From assembly GCF_034044715.1 (NCBI RefSeq), contig NZ_JAXCLW010000009.1:62001-126000 (forward strand): 64,000 bases of DNA, read 5' to 3'. The notes beneath the pieces are model-generated. The model was not told the DNA's origin and ran no database searches. It worked only from the letters and a program-made list of their open reading frames with translations. Below, one piece after another: positions 35,324-44,157 of this stretch (positions are counted from its first letter, which is position 1; every line of letters starts with the position of its first letter). Source of the stretch: Dongia_B soli. Its GTDB lineage: Bacteria; Pseudomonadota; Alphaproteobacteria; Dongiales; Dongiaceae. Made by a program: the position numbers and the translations under genes.

Positions 35324-35848
35324 CTAAGATGTTCCCAGCAATTGCTGGAGCCTGGCTTCGGTCTCCGCATAATCGCCCTCACCGAAATGTCGGTAAACGA
35401 TACGGCCGTCTCGATCGATCAGGTATAGAGCGGGCCAGTACAGGTTGCCATAGGCTTTCCAGGTCGCATAGCTGTTGTCCTGCGCGACCGGATATGGGAT
35501 GCCGTAGCGCGCCACTGCGTCTTTCACATTCTCCGTGATTTTTTCGAAGCCGTATTCCGGGGAATGCACGCCGATCACCACGAGCCCTTGATCCTTGTAC
35601 TGCTCGTGCCAGGCTGTCACATGGGGGATGACGTTGATGCAATTGATGCAGGAATAGGTCCAGAATTCCACCAGCACCACCTTTCCCCGAAGCCCGGCCA
35701 TGGTCAGCGGCTCACTGTTGATCCAGGTATCGATGCCGGCGAATTCTGGTGCGGTGGAAGGCGTTGCGGTCTGGCTATAGGCGGCTTCCGGTTTGCAGGC
35801 GGAAACCGCCAGGCAGAGGGAGAGCGGCAGAAGAATCTGCTTGAGCAT
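35324..35848 (-). CDS. TlpA/DipZ-like thioredoxin-fold lipoprotein
   Basis: A 174-residue envelope protein. The ATG at 35848 (AAGGAA eight bases upstream) gives a lipoprotein signal with lipobox VSAC. The thioredoxin-like domain carries the redox motif CINC in FWTYSCINCINVIPHV, typical of the DipZ C-terminal/peroxiredoxin-like group rather than CPxC DsbE. It should be a membrane-anchored periplasmic thiol oxidoreductase. It precedes the two-component system (18-base gap from its stop to the regulator start) and follows a Tat hydrolase gene by 31 bases, so these may form one leftward unit. Confidence 0.88.
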   Translation of the reverse strand: MLKQILLPLSLCLAVSACKPEAAYSQTATPSTAPEFAGIDTWINSEPLTMAGLRGKVVLVEFWTYSCINCINVIPHVTAWHEQYKDQGLVVIGVHSPEYGFEKITENVKDAVARYGIPYPVAQDNSYATWKAYGNLYWPALYLIDRDGRIVYRHFGEGDYAETEARLQQLLGTS

Positions 35849-35879
35849 TTCCAAATTCCTTGAACAGGGGTGTTGCGCG

Positions 35880-36935
35880 TTACGCGGAGAGCAGCTCCCA
35901 GACGGCGGCGGCGAAAGGACCCGGCGCTTCCTGCGGCAAGTTGTGGCCGACACCGGGAACGACCCGATGGACGCGGGACCCGCCGAAATGTGCGGCGCTG
36001 GCGGTTCCATCCGTGGCGGGCACAACACCATCGGCGGCACCGTCCAGGGTAATGCTGGGCACGTGGATCACCGGCTGCTCTGCCAGTCGGCGTTCAAGCG
36101 TCGCATAACGGGCGACGCCTTCCACCGATCCCAGGCGGTGGCGATACGAATGGATCACCACATCGACATAGTCAGGATTGTCGAAAGCGGCGGCGCTGCG
36201 CTCGAAGGTGGCATCGTCGAACGCCCAGTTCGGTGAGTTGTTCGCCCACAAAATGCGGGCGATATCTTTCCGGTTGGCGGCAAGGCCGGCACGGCCGCGT
36301 TCCGTCTGGAAGTAGAACTGGTACCACAGTCCCCATTCCACCCGGGGCGCCAGGGGCGCTTGGGCTTTGGCGATATCCTGGATCAGATAGCTGTTGACCG
36401 AGACCAGGCCTTTGCAGCGTTCCGGCCAGAGGGCTGCGGCCACGCAAGCTGCACGACCGCCCCAGTCATAGCCGGCGAGCACTGCCTTCGGCAGACCGAG
36501 CGCATCCATTAGGTCGATGACATCGGCGCCGATCGCCGCTTGTTGCCCGGCGCGCGGCGCCGCTTTTTCCAGGAAACGTGTCGACCCATGGCCGCGGAGA
36601 TAGGGAACGATGACGCGCGCCCCGCGTCCAGCCAGCATCGGCGCAACTTCGACATAGCTGTGCACGTCATAAGGGAAGCCATGCAGCAGGATGGCGACGG
36701 GGCCGTTACGGGGGCCGAACTCGTAGTAACCGACATCCAATTGCCCGGTGCGGATTTGCTTGACTTCGCCCAGGCCCTCCTTATCGGACGGCGGAAGGTT
36801 CGTTGCTTGAGCGACCTCGGCCAATGAGGAGCCGATGGCGGCGGCACCGGCAACCGCCACGCCGCCTGTGGCAATCTTTTTCATGAAGTCGCGCCGGGAT
36901 TGGGTGGGGCGGGACTGTGTAAGAATATCGGACAT
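35880..36935 (-). CDS. Tat-exported alpha/beta hydrolase, epoxide hydrolase/dehalogenase-like (copy 1)
   Basis: A 351-residue protein with a twin-arginine signal (QSRRDFMKKIATGGVAVAGA). The alpha/beta hydrolase core shows the oxyanion motif HGFPYDVHSY, the nucleophile elbow GYDWGGRAA with Asp as nucleophile, the acid in LDGAADGVV and the catalytic His in GVGHNLPQ. An Asp nucleophile is characteristic of epoxide hydrolases and haloalkane dehalogenases. It is a close paralogue of the next gene, lying head to tail about 145 bases downstream of it. Confidence 0.88.
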   Translation of the reverse strand: MSDILTQSRPTQSRRDFMKKIATGGVAVAGAAAIGSSLAEVAQATNLPPSDKEGLGEVKQIRTGQLDVGYYEFGPRNGPVAILLHGFPYDVHSYVEVAPMLAGRGARVIVPYLRGHGSTRFLEKAAPRAGQQAAIGADVIDLMDALGLPKAVLAGYDWGGRAACVAAALWPERCKGLVSVNSYLIQDIAKAQAPLAPRVEWGLWYQFYFQTERGRAGLAANRKDIARILWANNSPNWAFDDATFERSAAAFDNPDYVDVVIHSYRHRLGSVEGVARYATLERRLAEQPVIHVPSITLDGAADGVVPATDGTASAAHFGGSRVHRVVPGVGHNLPQEAPGPFAAAVWELLSA

Positions 36936-37080
36936 GCTTTATCTCCAGGCCTTTGTAATGATGTCTCGCGAACCGGGAGCAACGACTGGGATAGTGAACC
37001 GGCCGCGGTATCTCCGACGTGTCCGCTGCGGCCGATATTTGTAATCTTTTGTATCGCTCCTGATGTTCGCAGCTGCCGGC

Positions 37081-38139
37081 TCAGGTACTGGCCACTTCGA
37101 TGACGGCTTTGACGAAGGCGTCCGGTGCTTCCTGCGGCAGGTTATGGCCAGCGCCCCTGACGATCCGGTGGGTGCGCTTGCCGGAGAACTTTGCGGCATA
37201 GGCAGAGCCGTCTGTTGCCGGTGTGACGCCATCGGAATCGCCGTCCATCGTGATGGTCGGGACGGCGATCACCGGGCCCGCAGCCAGCCGCTTTTCCAGA
37301 TCGTCATATTGCGCCTCACCCTCCGCCAGGCTCAGCCGCCAGCGATAATTATGGATGACGATGTCGACATAATCCGGATTATCGAAGGAGCGAGCGGTGC
37401 GGTCGAAGGTGGCGGCTGCGAAGTGCCAAGCCGGCGAATTCACTCGCCAGACGAGTTTCGCCAGATCGCACCGATTGGCGGCAAGACCGGCGCGGCCGCG
37501 TTCCGTGGCGAAATAATATTGATACCACCAGCCGTGCTCGGCTTCGGCCGGCAGAGGTTTCCGGTTGCGCTCAAGATTGTTGATCAGATAACCATTGACC
37601 GAGACCATCGCCTTGCAGCGTTCTGGCCACAACGCCGCAATGATATTGGCGGTTCGCGCACCCCAGTCATAGCCCGCAAGCACCGCCTGCTTGATGTGCA
37701 GGGCGTCCATCAGGGCAATGATGTCGAGTGCCACCACCGACTGCTGGGCGTTGCGGAAGGTCGTCTCAGACAGAAACCGTGTCGTGCCATGGCCCCGCAG
37801 ATGAGGCACGATCACGCGGTAGCCGGCCTTTGCCAGTATCGGCGTGACCTCGACAAAACTATGGATGTCGTAAGGCCAGCCATGCAGCAGCAGGACCGCA
37901 GGGCCATCGGCCGGGCCGGCCTCGACATAGCTGATGTTCAGGAGGCCGGCATTGATCTGCTTGAGCTTACCGAAGGAAGCGGCTGTGTCGTTTTTGTTGT
38001 TTTCGCTATCGGCCTCAGCCGGACCGGCGAGGCCAAGTTGGCTCACGCCCAGCGTCAAGGCGGTAGCACCAAGAGCGGTGGCACCAAGGGCAGTTGTAGC
38101 TAGGAAGCGGCGACGGGGCAGATTGATATCGTCGGACAT
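37081..38139 (-). CDS. Tat-exported alpha/beta hydrolase, epoxide hydrolase/dehalogenase-like (copy 2)
   Basis: A 352-residue paralogue of the downstream hydrolase. The signal peptide has the twin-arginine motif PRRRFLATTALGATAL. Shared landmarks: HGWPYDIHSFVEVTP, GYDWGARTANI (Asp nucleophile), MDGDSDGVTPATDGSAYAAK and GAGHNLPQEAP. The shared C-terminal NLPQEAP and RGRAGLAANR stretches show a tandem duplication. The cap regions differ more than the core, so substrate ranges may differ. It lies 30 bases after the DUF1097 gene and may be cotranscribed with it. Confidence 0.88.
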   Translation of the reverse strand: MSDDINLPRRRFLATTALGATALGATALTLGVSQLGLAGPAEADSENNKNDTAASFGKLKQINAGLLNISYVEAGPADGPAVLLLHGWPYDIHSFVEVTPILAKAGYRVIVPHLRGHGTTRFLSETTFRNAQQSVVALDIIALMDALHIKQAVLAGYDWGARTANIIAALWPERCKAMVSVNGYLINNLERNRKPLPAEAEHGWWYQYYFATERGRAGLAANRCDLAKLVWRVNSPAWHFAAATFDRTARSFDNPDYVDIVIHNYRWRLSLAEGEAQYDDLEKRLAAGPVIAVPTITMDGDSDGVTPATDGSAYAAKFSGKRTHRIVRGAGHNLPQEAPDAFVKAVIEVAST

Positions 38140-38169
38140 ATGTCTCTCTCCGATAATGAGGTGTTGCGA

Positions 38170-38691
38170 TCAGGCGGCCGGCAGGAGACGAGATTGCAGC
38201 AGACGCGAGAGTTCCGCGCCTAGGGCGCCGATCACCCCCGCCGCGGCCAGCATCGCCAGCAGCGATCCGGATGGTGCCTGGGCTGAAGCGAAGAAGCTGA
38301 TCAAGCCCAGGAAGTAAGCGAGCGGATTGTTGATGCGCGGCAGGTTCCGCAAGCTGAGGACCAGGATGACATCACCGAACACCGCGAAGGGCGCGGCGGT
38401 ATCGCCGAGCAGCGGTGTCAGCAGCTTGATGACGAGGCCAGTGCCGACACCTAGGCTCAGTCCCAGCAGGAAGGAAGCCAGATTGGCGATACCGTCGCGC
38501 CGTGTCTGGGCGCCAAGGCTGTAGCCGACCCAACCCAGAAACATCGCCCAAGCCGGCAACGGCACGGCGGTCGTGGCGAAGGTGGCAATCGCCGCGACGA
38601 CGGCGGCGATCAATGTCACCGTGTGAAAATGCCGGGGTTTGGCGGGTATGGCTGCGGTTAGGCGAGCGAGCGAAAATGAACCGAGAGTCAT
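38170..38691 (-). CDS. DUF1097-type integral membrane protein
   Basis: A 173-residue hydrophobic protein with about five membrane helices (LIAAVVAAIATFATTAVPLP, WAMFLGWVGYSLGAQTRRDG and three more). The ATG at 38691 is chosen; the longer open frame upstream is not membrane-like. The pattern resembles DUF1097 proteins of unknown function (YcdZ group). It heads a possible operon with the two Tat hydrolases. I infer no function. Confidence 0.7.
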   Translation of the reverse strand: MTLGSFSLARLTAAIPAKPRHFHTVTLIAAVVAAIATFATTAVPLPAWAMFLGWVGYSLGAQTRRDGIANLASFLLGLSLGVGTGLVIKLLTPLLGDTAAPFAVFGDVILVLSLRNLPRINNPLAYFLGLISFFASAQAPSGSLLAMLAAAGVIGALGAELSRLLQSRLLPAA

Positions 38692-38871
38692 GTCGTATCT
38701 CCATGAACTAGAGGGGCCGCAGACCGGGACAGCAGGCAAGGCAATGCGTTGGCCAAGCCTCCTGTCGATGACCCGAAAGCACGACTGGTCGTGGCGCTGA
38801 TGATGCGTTCGACTGTGCCGACGGGACGATGGCTTGCCGCATATCGGCGGGCAGGCCATCGTCATGGCGGA

Positions 38872-39288
38872 TTAGACGAGGTTGATCGTCACGTCGATAT
38901 TGCCCCGCGTGGCCTTGGAATAAGGGCAGGTCTGATGCGCAGCATCGACGATGGATTGCGCCACCGACCGCTCCAGCCCCGGCAGGCTGACATTGAGTCG
39001 GGCCTGCAAGAAATAGCCTCCATCACCGGTGCCGAGATCAACCTCGGTATCGAGGGCGAGATCAGCGGGCAGCGCGACTTTCATCTTGCCGGCGGCAAGG
39101 CCCATGGCGCCGATAAAACAGGCAGACCAGCCGGCGGCGAATAACTGCTCCGGATTGGTGCCGTTGCCGGCGCTGCCCGGCGATGACAATTTGATCTCCA
39201 GGCGGCCATCGCTGCTGCGAGAGGCGCCATCCCGGCCACCCGTGGTGTGGGTCTTACCGGTATAAAGGACCTTTTCGATCTGCGTCAT
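38872..39288 (-). CDS. ohr: Organic hydroperoxide resistance protein, Ohr/OsmC family
   Basis: A 138-residue thiol peroxidase that reduces organic hydroperoxides. The two catalytic cysteines sit in AAGWSACFIGAM and HQTCPYSKATRGNI, and the N-terminal KVLYTGKTHTTGGRDGASRS is typical of Ohr rather than OsmC. The ATG at 39288 follows AAGGAAC; the open frame upstream is not family-like. No OhrR gene is adjacent. Confidence 0.93.
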   Translation of the reverse strand: MTQIEKVLYTGKTHTTGGRDGASRSSDGRLEIKLSSPGSAGNGTNPEQLFAAGWSACFIGAMGLAAGKMKVALPADLALDTEVDLGTGDGGYFLQARLNVSLPGLERSVAQSIVDAAHQTCPYSKATRGNIDVTINLV

Positions 39289-39788
39289 GATGTCTGTTCC
39301 TTGCTTGTCGGAGGCCCCGCTGCGGGACCCGTGGCTGTCATCAGCCATGGCGCAGAAACTGGGGACGGGACGTATGCCCCATGTGTCGGAAAAAAGCCGA
39401 TTTGTATCGAAGTGTGTCGCGGCTTGGGTGCAATGCCCGGCTAACGACCGGTTATCGATGATGAGCTTCGCTTTTCGCCGGAAACACCAGTCGGCAATCC
39501 TGATCATCCGATGGTGGCTCAGTCAGATCGATGTGCCCGATGAAGACCGGGGCACCGGCCTGGACGATCAGCGGGTTGCTAGCATCCCCAGGGCCAGGGG
39601 GCGTCGTCGACTGGGTTGCGTCTGTGCATTGCCGCGGACGGAATCCTCAGCCTCTCAGCCCGACCGGTGATTTGTCAGCTATCGGCAAATGGCGTTGAAT
39701 ATAGATGGATACATAACGCCCGACCAAGCTTGCTTGCCATTAGAAGCGAGACGACCCGGCTCGCCAGCGACGAACGACCGCCCGGCTC
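39289..39788. other. 500-base gap between ohr and the large membrane protein gene
   Basis: No complete gene is seen. On the minus strand, between about 39590 and a TAA at 39452-39454, there is a protein-like fragment reading LIVQAGAPVFIGHIDLTEP and ending VFPAKSEAHHR; it has no start or family assignment and may be gene debris. The part nearest ohr should hold its promoter. Confidence 0.35.
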
Positions 39789-41984
39789 CTAGGGGATCTG
39801 ATAGATCGCGTATTCGCCGTTATTGTAGATCGGTTTGAATGTGACCGGTACGCTCCGATCCGCGCGAACGGCCGCGAAATAGACGTCGTATGACCGCTTC
39901 AGCCTCAGGTCCTGCGGTTGCCGATCACCCTTGATGACCGCTGCATTCGCCTCCAGGCGGGACGCCCGGGCAACCTTATCGCCCCGTAAAGCGGAAGTCG
40001 ACCAGCTTGAAATGTAGAATTGCCGTTCCGCCGTCATGGAAAAATCGTTCCAGCCTACCAGCCGGTCGACAGATTCGCCGGTCTGATCTGTGAAGATCAA
40101 GGCATTGGCCGGCGTCAATTCCCTGACCTTTACCCAAAGGTCATAGAGACGCGGCGAGACAGGTCGACGATCGTCCCAGCCCAGCCGCAATTCGCCAGTC
40201 GCATGAGCGAAAATCGACAGCACCGCCGCCATGCTAACCGCATATTGCCACGCATGCAGTTTTGGCTTGCTAGGCTGCGGCGATTCGGATGTGTCCAGAA
40301 CGTTTTTCAGAATCGTGAAAGCCATTGTCGCGATCGGGATGGCCCAGACAAAGGTAACTTCCCAGCGGCCAACATCGCGACCCAGAAAACTGTATAAGGC
40401 AAGCGCGGCTGCGATCCCCAGATGCCGCATGGCCCCAGTCTGATTGAATGTGCTTTCCCGAGCACTGATGAGCAGCCAGGCGAAAACCAGCAAAAAGCTC
40501 GTCGGTGCTGTCGGTCCGAAAACATAGGCATAAATGAAACAGAGCGATGCGCCCAGCAGCACGGACAAAAACAAGGCGATATTGCGCAGCCGCCAGACGG
40601 CAAAGAGGACCCAGACTAGGGCGATATCCATCGACAAGGATGGCAGTGCCTTGCGCATCGTCTTGATGAATTTCGTGCCCTTGGCCAGATGGTAATAAAG
40701 CTTGTGCAAGCTATAAGGTCCGATGTCCTCCGGCGTCGCAAAGGAGGTGAACTTGCGCCAGAAGACCGCGACCAGGATGACAGCTAAAGTCAAAGCCAAG
40801 CCGCCACCGATGGCGAGGCCTAGCAGCGCCCATTTGGATTTGTCCTTCCAGGACTTGTAGCACAGATTGCAGGCTGCATAGCAGCCAATGACGGGTAGGA
40901 CCATCACCTTGGTGACCCCAAACGCGATGACGCTCAAGGGCAAACTGGCGATCAGAAAGCCGGTGCGCTGCCGGCCGCGCTCGATCAAATAGATGATCGA
41001 CAAAGCGAGCGGTGCGCCAAAAGCATAAGGCGGCGTCTCGACAATCCAGCTCGGATATCGGGTCGAGGCACAGAGCAAAAGCACCAGAACCACGAGAGTG
41101 CCCGCATTGAGCGCCGGTTGGCCAATCGATCGCCGGTAATGGCAGAGCGTCGCTATCAGGAAGGCCATGGTGAGAAAGAAGAACAGCGAGACCGCCGTGC
41201 TCATATAAAGCGAAATCTCGAATCCCGGAATCGCGTCGAAGCCCAATGCCAGCAGTTGCGGTGTTTGGTTGAAGGGATGAAAGCTCTCGCCTTCGATCGT
41301 AAGGGCAAGGAAGGGATTAAGCCCTAGCTTCATCGAATGATAGGCGCCGGTGAAGAAGGCCATGTCGCCGAGGCCCAGCGTGCCGTTGGGGATCGCGCTG
41401 GGGAGACGCCAGAGCAGGCCGTAATTGCTGGCGAAGGCAATTGCCATGATAGCAGTGATTAGCATCGTGCGCGGATTAATGCTGGCGGAGGCCGGCGCTA
41501 CCGGCTCGCCGGTCCAATTTGCGCGATAATAGCGCTGTCCGGTCAGCATGGCCGGGATATGCCGACCGCGTATCGCGATGACGCCCAATGCGATAGCGAG
41601 GATCGTCAAGCTGCCGCCGTCGAGCAGTCTGACCATCAAGCAAAGGATGATCCAAAGACAAAGCCCGGCGATCGGCGCGACCATCAACAGGTCAAATCGC
41701 GTCAGTCTGAGGCGTGCGGGGATGAGGCTTACAGCCGACAATCCGGTGCCGAGAACACCGCCGAAAAGCAGGCAGCCGATACCGATGTGAACCAAGATGG
41801 CGGGGATCAGGCCGGGTGCCGAGAGATCAGGGTTCCCTGCATTGATCGGGGGCAGGATACCGAGATAGGCGAGGACAAGTCGCAGGATAAATACCCCGCT
41901 CGCCACGACAACAAGTGCCGAAAGAATTGCCGGCACGCGCCCCGGCTGTGCGGCCGTCGCCGCCGTGCCATTTTCAGTAATCAT
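39789..41984 (-). CDS. Large polytopic membrane protein, GT-C glycosyltransferase-like
   Basis: A 731-residue protein from the ATG at 41984 (GGGGGA just upstream). It has about 12-14 membrane helices in the first 600 residues and a soluble C-terminal domain of about 120 residues (ELRLGWDDRRPVSPRLYDLW to the end). Helices alternating with a longer loop after the second third (FATPEDIGPYSLHKLYYHLA) resemble GT-C or O-antigen polymerase-like proteins, but I see no diagnostic catalytic motif. Its base composition is slightly less GC-rich than the chromosome to the left. It is a single gene facing left at the edge of the accessory region. Confidence 0.6.
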   Translation of the reverse strand: MITENGTAATAAQPGRVPAILSALVVVASGVFILRLVLAYLGILPPINAGNPDLSAPGLIPAILVHIGIGCLLFGGVLGTGLSAVSLIPARLRLTRFDLLMVAPIAGLCLWIILCLMVRLLDGGSLTILAIALGVIAIRGRHIPAMLTGQRYYRANWTGEPVAPASASINPRTMLITAIMAIAFASNYGLLWRLPSAIPNGTLGLGDMAFFTGAYHSMKLGLNPFLALTIEGESFHPFNQTPQLLALGFDAIPGFEISLYMSTAVSLFFFLTMAFLIATLCHYRRSIGQPALNAGTLVVLVLLLCASTRYPSWIVETPPYAFGAPLALSIIYLIERGRQRTGFLIASLPLSVIAFGVTKVMVLPVIGCYAACNLCYKSWKDKSKWALLGLAIGGGLALTLAVILVAVFWRKFTSFATPEDIGPYSLHKLYYHLAKGTKFIKTMRKALPSLSMDIALVWVLFAVWRLRNIALFLSVLLGASLCFIYAYVFGPTAPTSFLLVFAWLLISARESTFNQTGAMRHLGIAAALALYSFLGRDVGRWEVTFVWAIPIATMAFTILKNVLDTSESPQPSKPKLHAWQYAVSMAAVLSIFAHATGELRLGWDDRRPVSPRLYDLWVKVRELTPANALIFTDQTGESVDRLVGWNDFSMTAERQFYISSWSTSALRGDKVARASRLEANAAVIKGDRQPQDLRLKRSYDVYFAAVRADRSVPVTFKPIYNNGEYAIYQIP

Positions 41985-42743
41985 TTTCCCCCACAAGGCC
42001 AATTGCGGCGCAGCACGATACTCAACTGGCGGAGAGTCCGCGCAAGCTATGCTGACCTAGGCATTTATAACCGGCCTGCCTCTGGACACAATCCCTGGAC
42101 AGGCATGAATGAGAATGGCCGCGAGTTGGGCGCCTGAAGTGGCGAAACCGGAATTTATTTATTGGAGACTGAGCCTAGCGTATCCGCTCCTCCGAACAGT
42201 GATTCCTGATTCCTTTATTTTTCAATGGGTTAGGTGATTCGAAGAATCAACGGTTTCCGGACAATATGGTTCAATGCGAGAGTTCGGACAGTCTAAATGA
42301 TTCACATGCATAACCATATGTTTTAATTGATAAATTCCCGACCCCAAAATATGCAATTCCGGGGTTCTGGACTCTCATTTAGAGTGTCTCCGGCCCGTGA
42401 TAGCTAACTTCTCCCTAGTGCGGGCGATCAGCCAATGCCCGAGGATTAGCGTTGCAGCCGCTTTTGCATGGGTTAGGAATTGCCGTTGCCTTACGTCGCA
42501 GCGACCGCCCATTCAAGCAGCTTTAATTCCCTCCGTATTCCGATATGCGCAACCTGGGCCTCGGCTGTAATTGACGGTAACCAGAGATCTAGGCCTATCA
42601 TCCTGGATACGCGCAATTTGCCACAATGCAGGTGTTTGCATCGCGTTTCTGTGCGAAATTTATACGCCCCCGAACTAAAAAGAGTTAAACCCATTGAATA
42701 AACGCGATCTCGTGTTTATACTCATACTTGGGTTTATACGTGA
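41985..42743. other. AT-rich intergenic boundary region
   Basis: About 760 bases with no convincing gene. The sequence changes from GC-rich to AT-rich here, and several short frames have no protein-like character. It ends in the promoter and repeat pair described separately. It is the likely left border of the accessory island; I searched it by eye for copies of the repeats upstream of tnsA and found none. Confidence 0.5.
42694..42739 (+). promoter_or_regulatory. Sigma-70-type promoter with two GTTTATAC repeats, upstream of the MarR-like gene
   Basis: TTGAAT at 42694-42699 and TATACT at 42717-42722 are separated by exactly 17 bases, a good -35/-10 pair. The direct repeat GTTTATAC occurs at 42714-42721, overlapping the -10, and at 42732-42739, so a repressor bound there would block the promoter. 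The first gene downstream is a MarR-like regulator, which suggests autoregulation of the whole unit. Confidence 0.55.
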
Positions 42744-43097
42744 ATGAGAGTTGGATTGGGTATAGGTATGTCAGTGGTGAAGCTTGCGCAGCTCAGGGCT
42801 GGGTTGGAGACAGTTCAATCCGAACTGAGCCTTCAGCAATTGATTGCGCTTATCGCTATCGCCAGTCGGCCAGGTTTATCCGTCAACGAACTTGCGGAGG
42901 AACTCAATCTTCCGCAGCAAACGGCGAGCCGGTACGTCTCCATCCTTCTCGGTCGATATCAAAACGTCAGCAACACGGTTCCGGTGCCGCTCATCACGCA
43001 GCAGATCAATGATGAGGACCCTCGAAAACGGGCCCTATTGTTGACTGAGCAGGGTCAACAACGACTGAACCGTCTTCTTGAAGCAATGAACAAATAA
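42744..43097 (+). CDS. MarR-like winged-helix transcriptional regulator
   Basis: A 117-residue protein. The winged HTH is at about 30-110: LQQLIALIAIASRPGLSVNE, then LAEELNLPQQTASRYVSILL (recognition helix) and the wing NDEDPRKRALLLTEQGQQRL. The start may be the ATG at 42744 or the one at 42768; neither has a strong ribosome site. It lies just downstream of a promoter whose -10 overlaps a repeat and is followed 12 bases later by the kinase gene, so it is the likely repressor of the kinase-TPR-ubiquitin-like operon. Similar small regulators occur on plasmids and islands. Confidence 0.8.
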   Translation: MRVGLGIGMSVVKLAQLRAGLETVQSELSLQQLIALIAIASRPGLSVNELAEELNLPQQTASRYVSILLGRYQNVSNTVPVPLITQQINDEDPRKRALLLTEQGQQRLNRLLEAMNK

Positions 43098-43109
43098 CTG
43101 GAGACGGCA

Positions 43110-44157
43110 ATGACCGCTGCAGAAAAACTGGAAGGAATGACACTCTCAGGTGGATGGAAGGTTACCAAGCATCTTGCCCGACGCCCTAATGGCAGCGGTG
43201 GAATGTTCTCTCACAGCTACGAGGTCGAGAAGAGCGATAAGCGCGGTTTCCTGAAGGCGTTTGACTTCACCGATGCTTTTGAGCCGGGTGCGGAGACGAT
43301 CGAGCTATTGCAGATCCTTATATCGGCCTACCATCACGAGCGAGAAATTCTTGCACATTGCCGCGAGAGACGCCTCTCAAACGTCGTTCTTGCCATTGAA
43401 CACGGGAATGTCGATGTTCCCGGATACAGCCAGATGGAAGGCAGAGTATATTATCTGATCTTTGAAATGGCCGACGGCGATGTCCGATGCCAGATGAACA
43501 CCAACTTGAGACTAGACAACGTTTGGTGCATGCACGTCCTAAAGAGCGTCTGCCTCGGGCTTTGGCAAATCCATAAGGAGATGATTGCCCATCAAGACAT
43601 CAAGCCGTCAAATATCCTCCTTTACACGAAGGCCGGATCAAAAATTGCCGACTTCGGTCGATCTGCGCGAAAGGGCCATCCCGTCTGGCATGATGACCGC
43701 AAGTTCGCTGGCGATCGCTCATATGCACCGCCCGAACTACTTTACGGATACACCCATGCAGATTTTGTCCCCCGGCGCATGGGATGTGATCTGTATATGC
43801 TGGGGAACCTCGCTGCTTTTCTGTTTACTGGGGTAAATGTCACGGCCGAAATTTGCGCGGCTGAATCAGCAATTTCGGCCTGAGCAATGGGCGTCAACGT
43901 ATGACGGTGTCTTGCCATATCTGCAGGAGGCGTTTTCACGGTTTCTCGAAGACGTCGCCCAGTATATCGATGACGCTGTGCGCGCCGACGTCATTCCGCT
44001 GATCAGGCACCTCTGTAACCCCGATCTAGTTCGCCGTGGCCATCCTCGATTAATCGGGCGGGCAGACCAGTATTCCCTTGAACGACACGTATCAGACCTA
44101 AACCGAATCTGGTCGCATCATAGTTCTCTTTCGAGAATAAAGGCAGCCACGGCATGA
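43110..44157 (+). pseudogene. Ser/Thr protein kinase, reading frame split by one frameshift
   Basis: The first frame (ATG at 43110, GGAGACGG before it) carries a full set of kinase motifs: the ATP-binding Lys in GFLKAFDF (K49), the catalytic loop HQDIKPSNIL (D163), DFG at 181-183, the APPEL motif (206-210) and the helix F Asp in CDLYMLG (227). It stops at about 43883. The C-lobe end continues in another frame (about 43848 to 44157) with LCNPDLVRRGHPRL and DQYSLERHVSDLN, which are typical C-terminal kinase elements. One base shift near GCCGAAATTT (about 43845-43855) would give a protein of about 350 residues. The end then overlaps the TPR gene as ATGA, arguing that the corrected frame was the functional one. 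Assembly error, mutation or programmed frameshift all remain possible. Confidence 0.8.
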
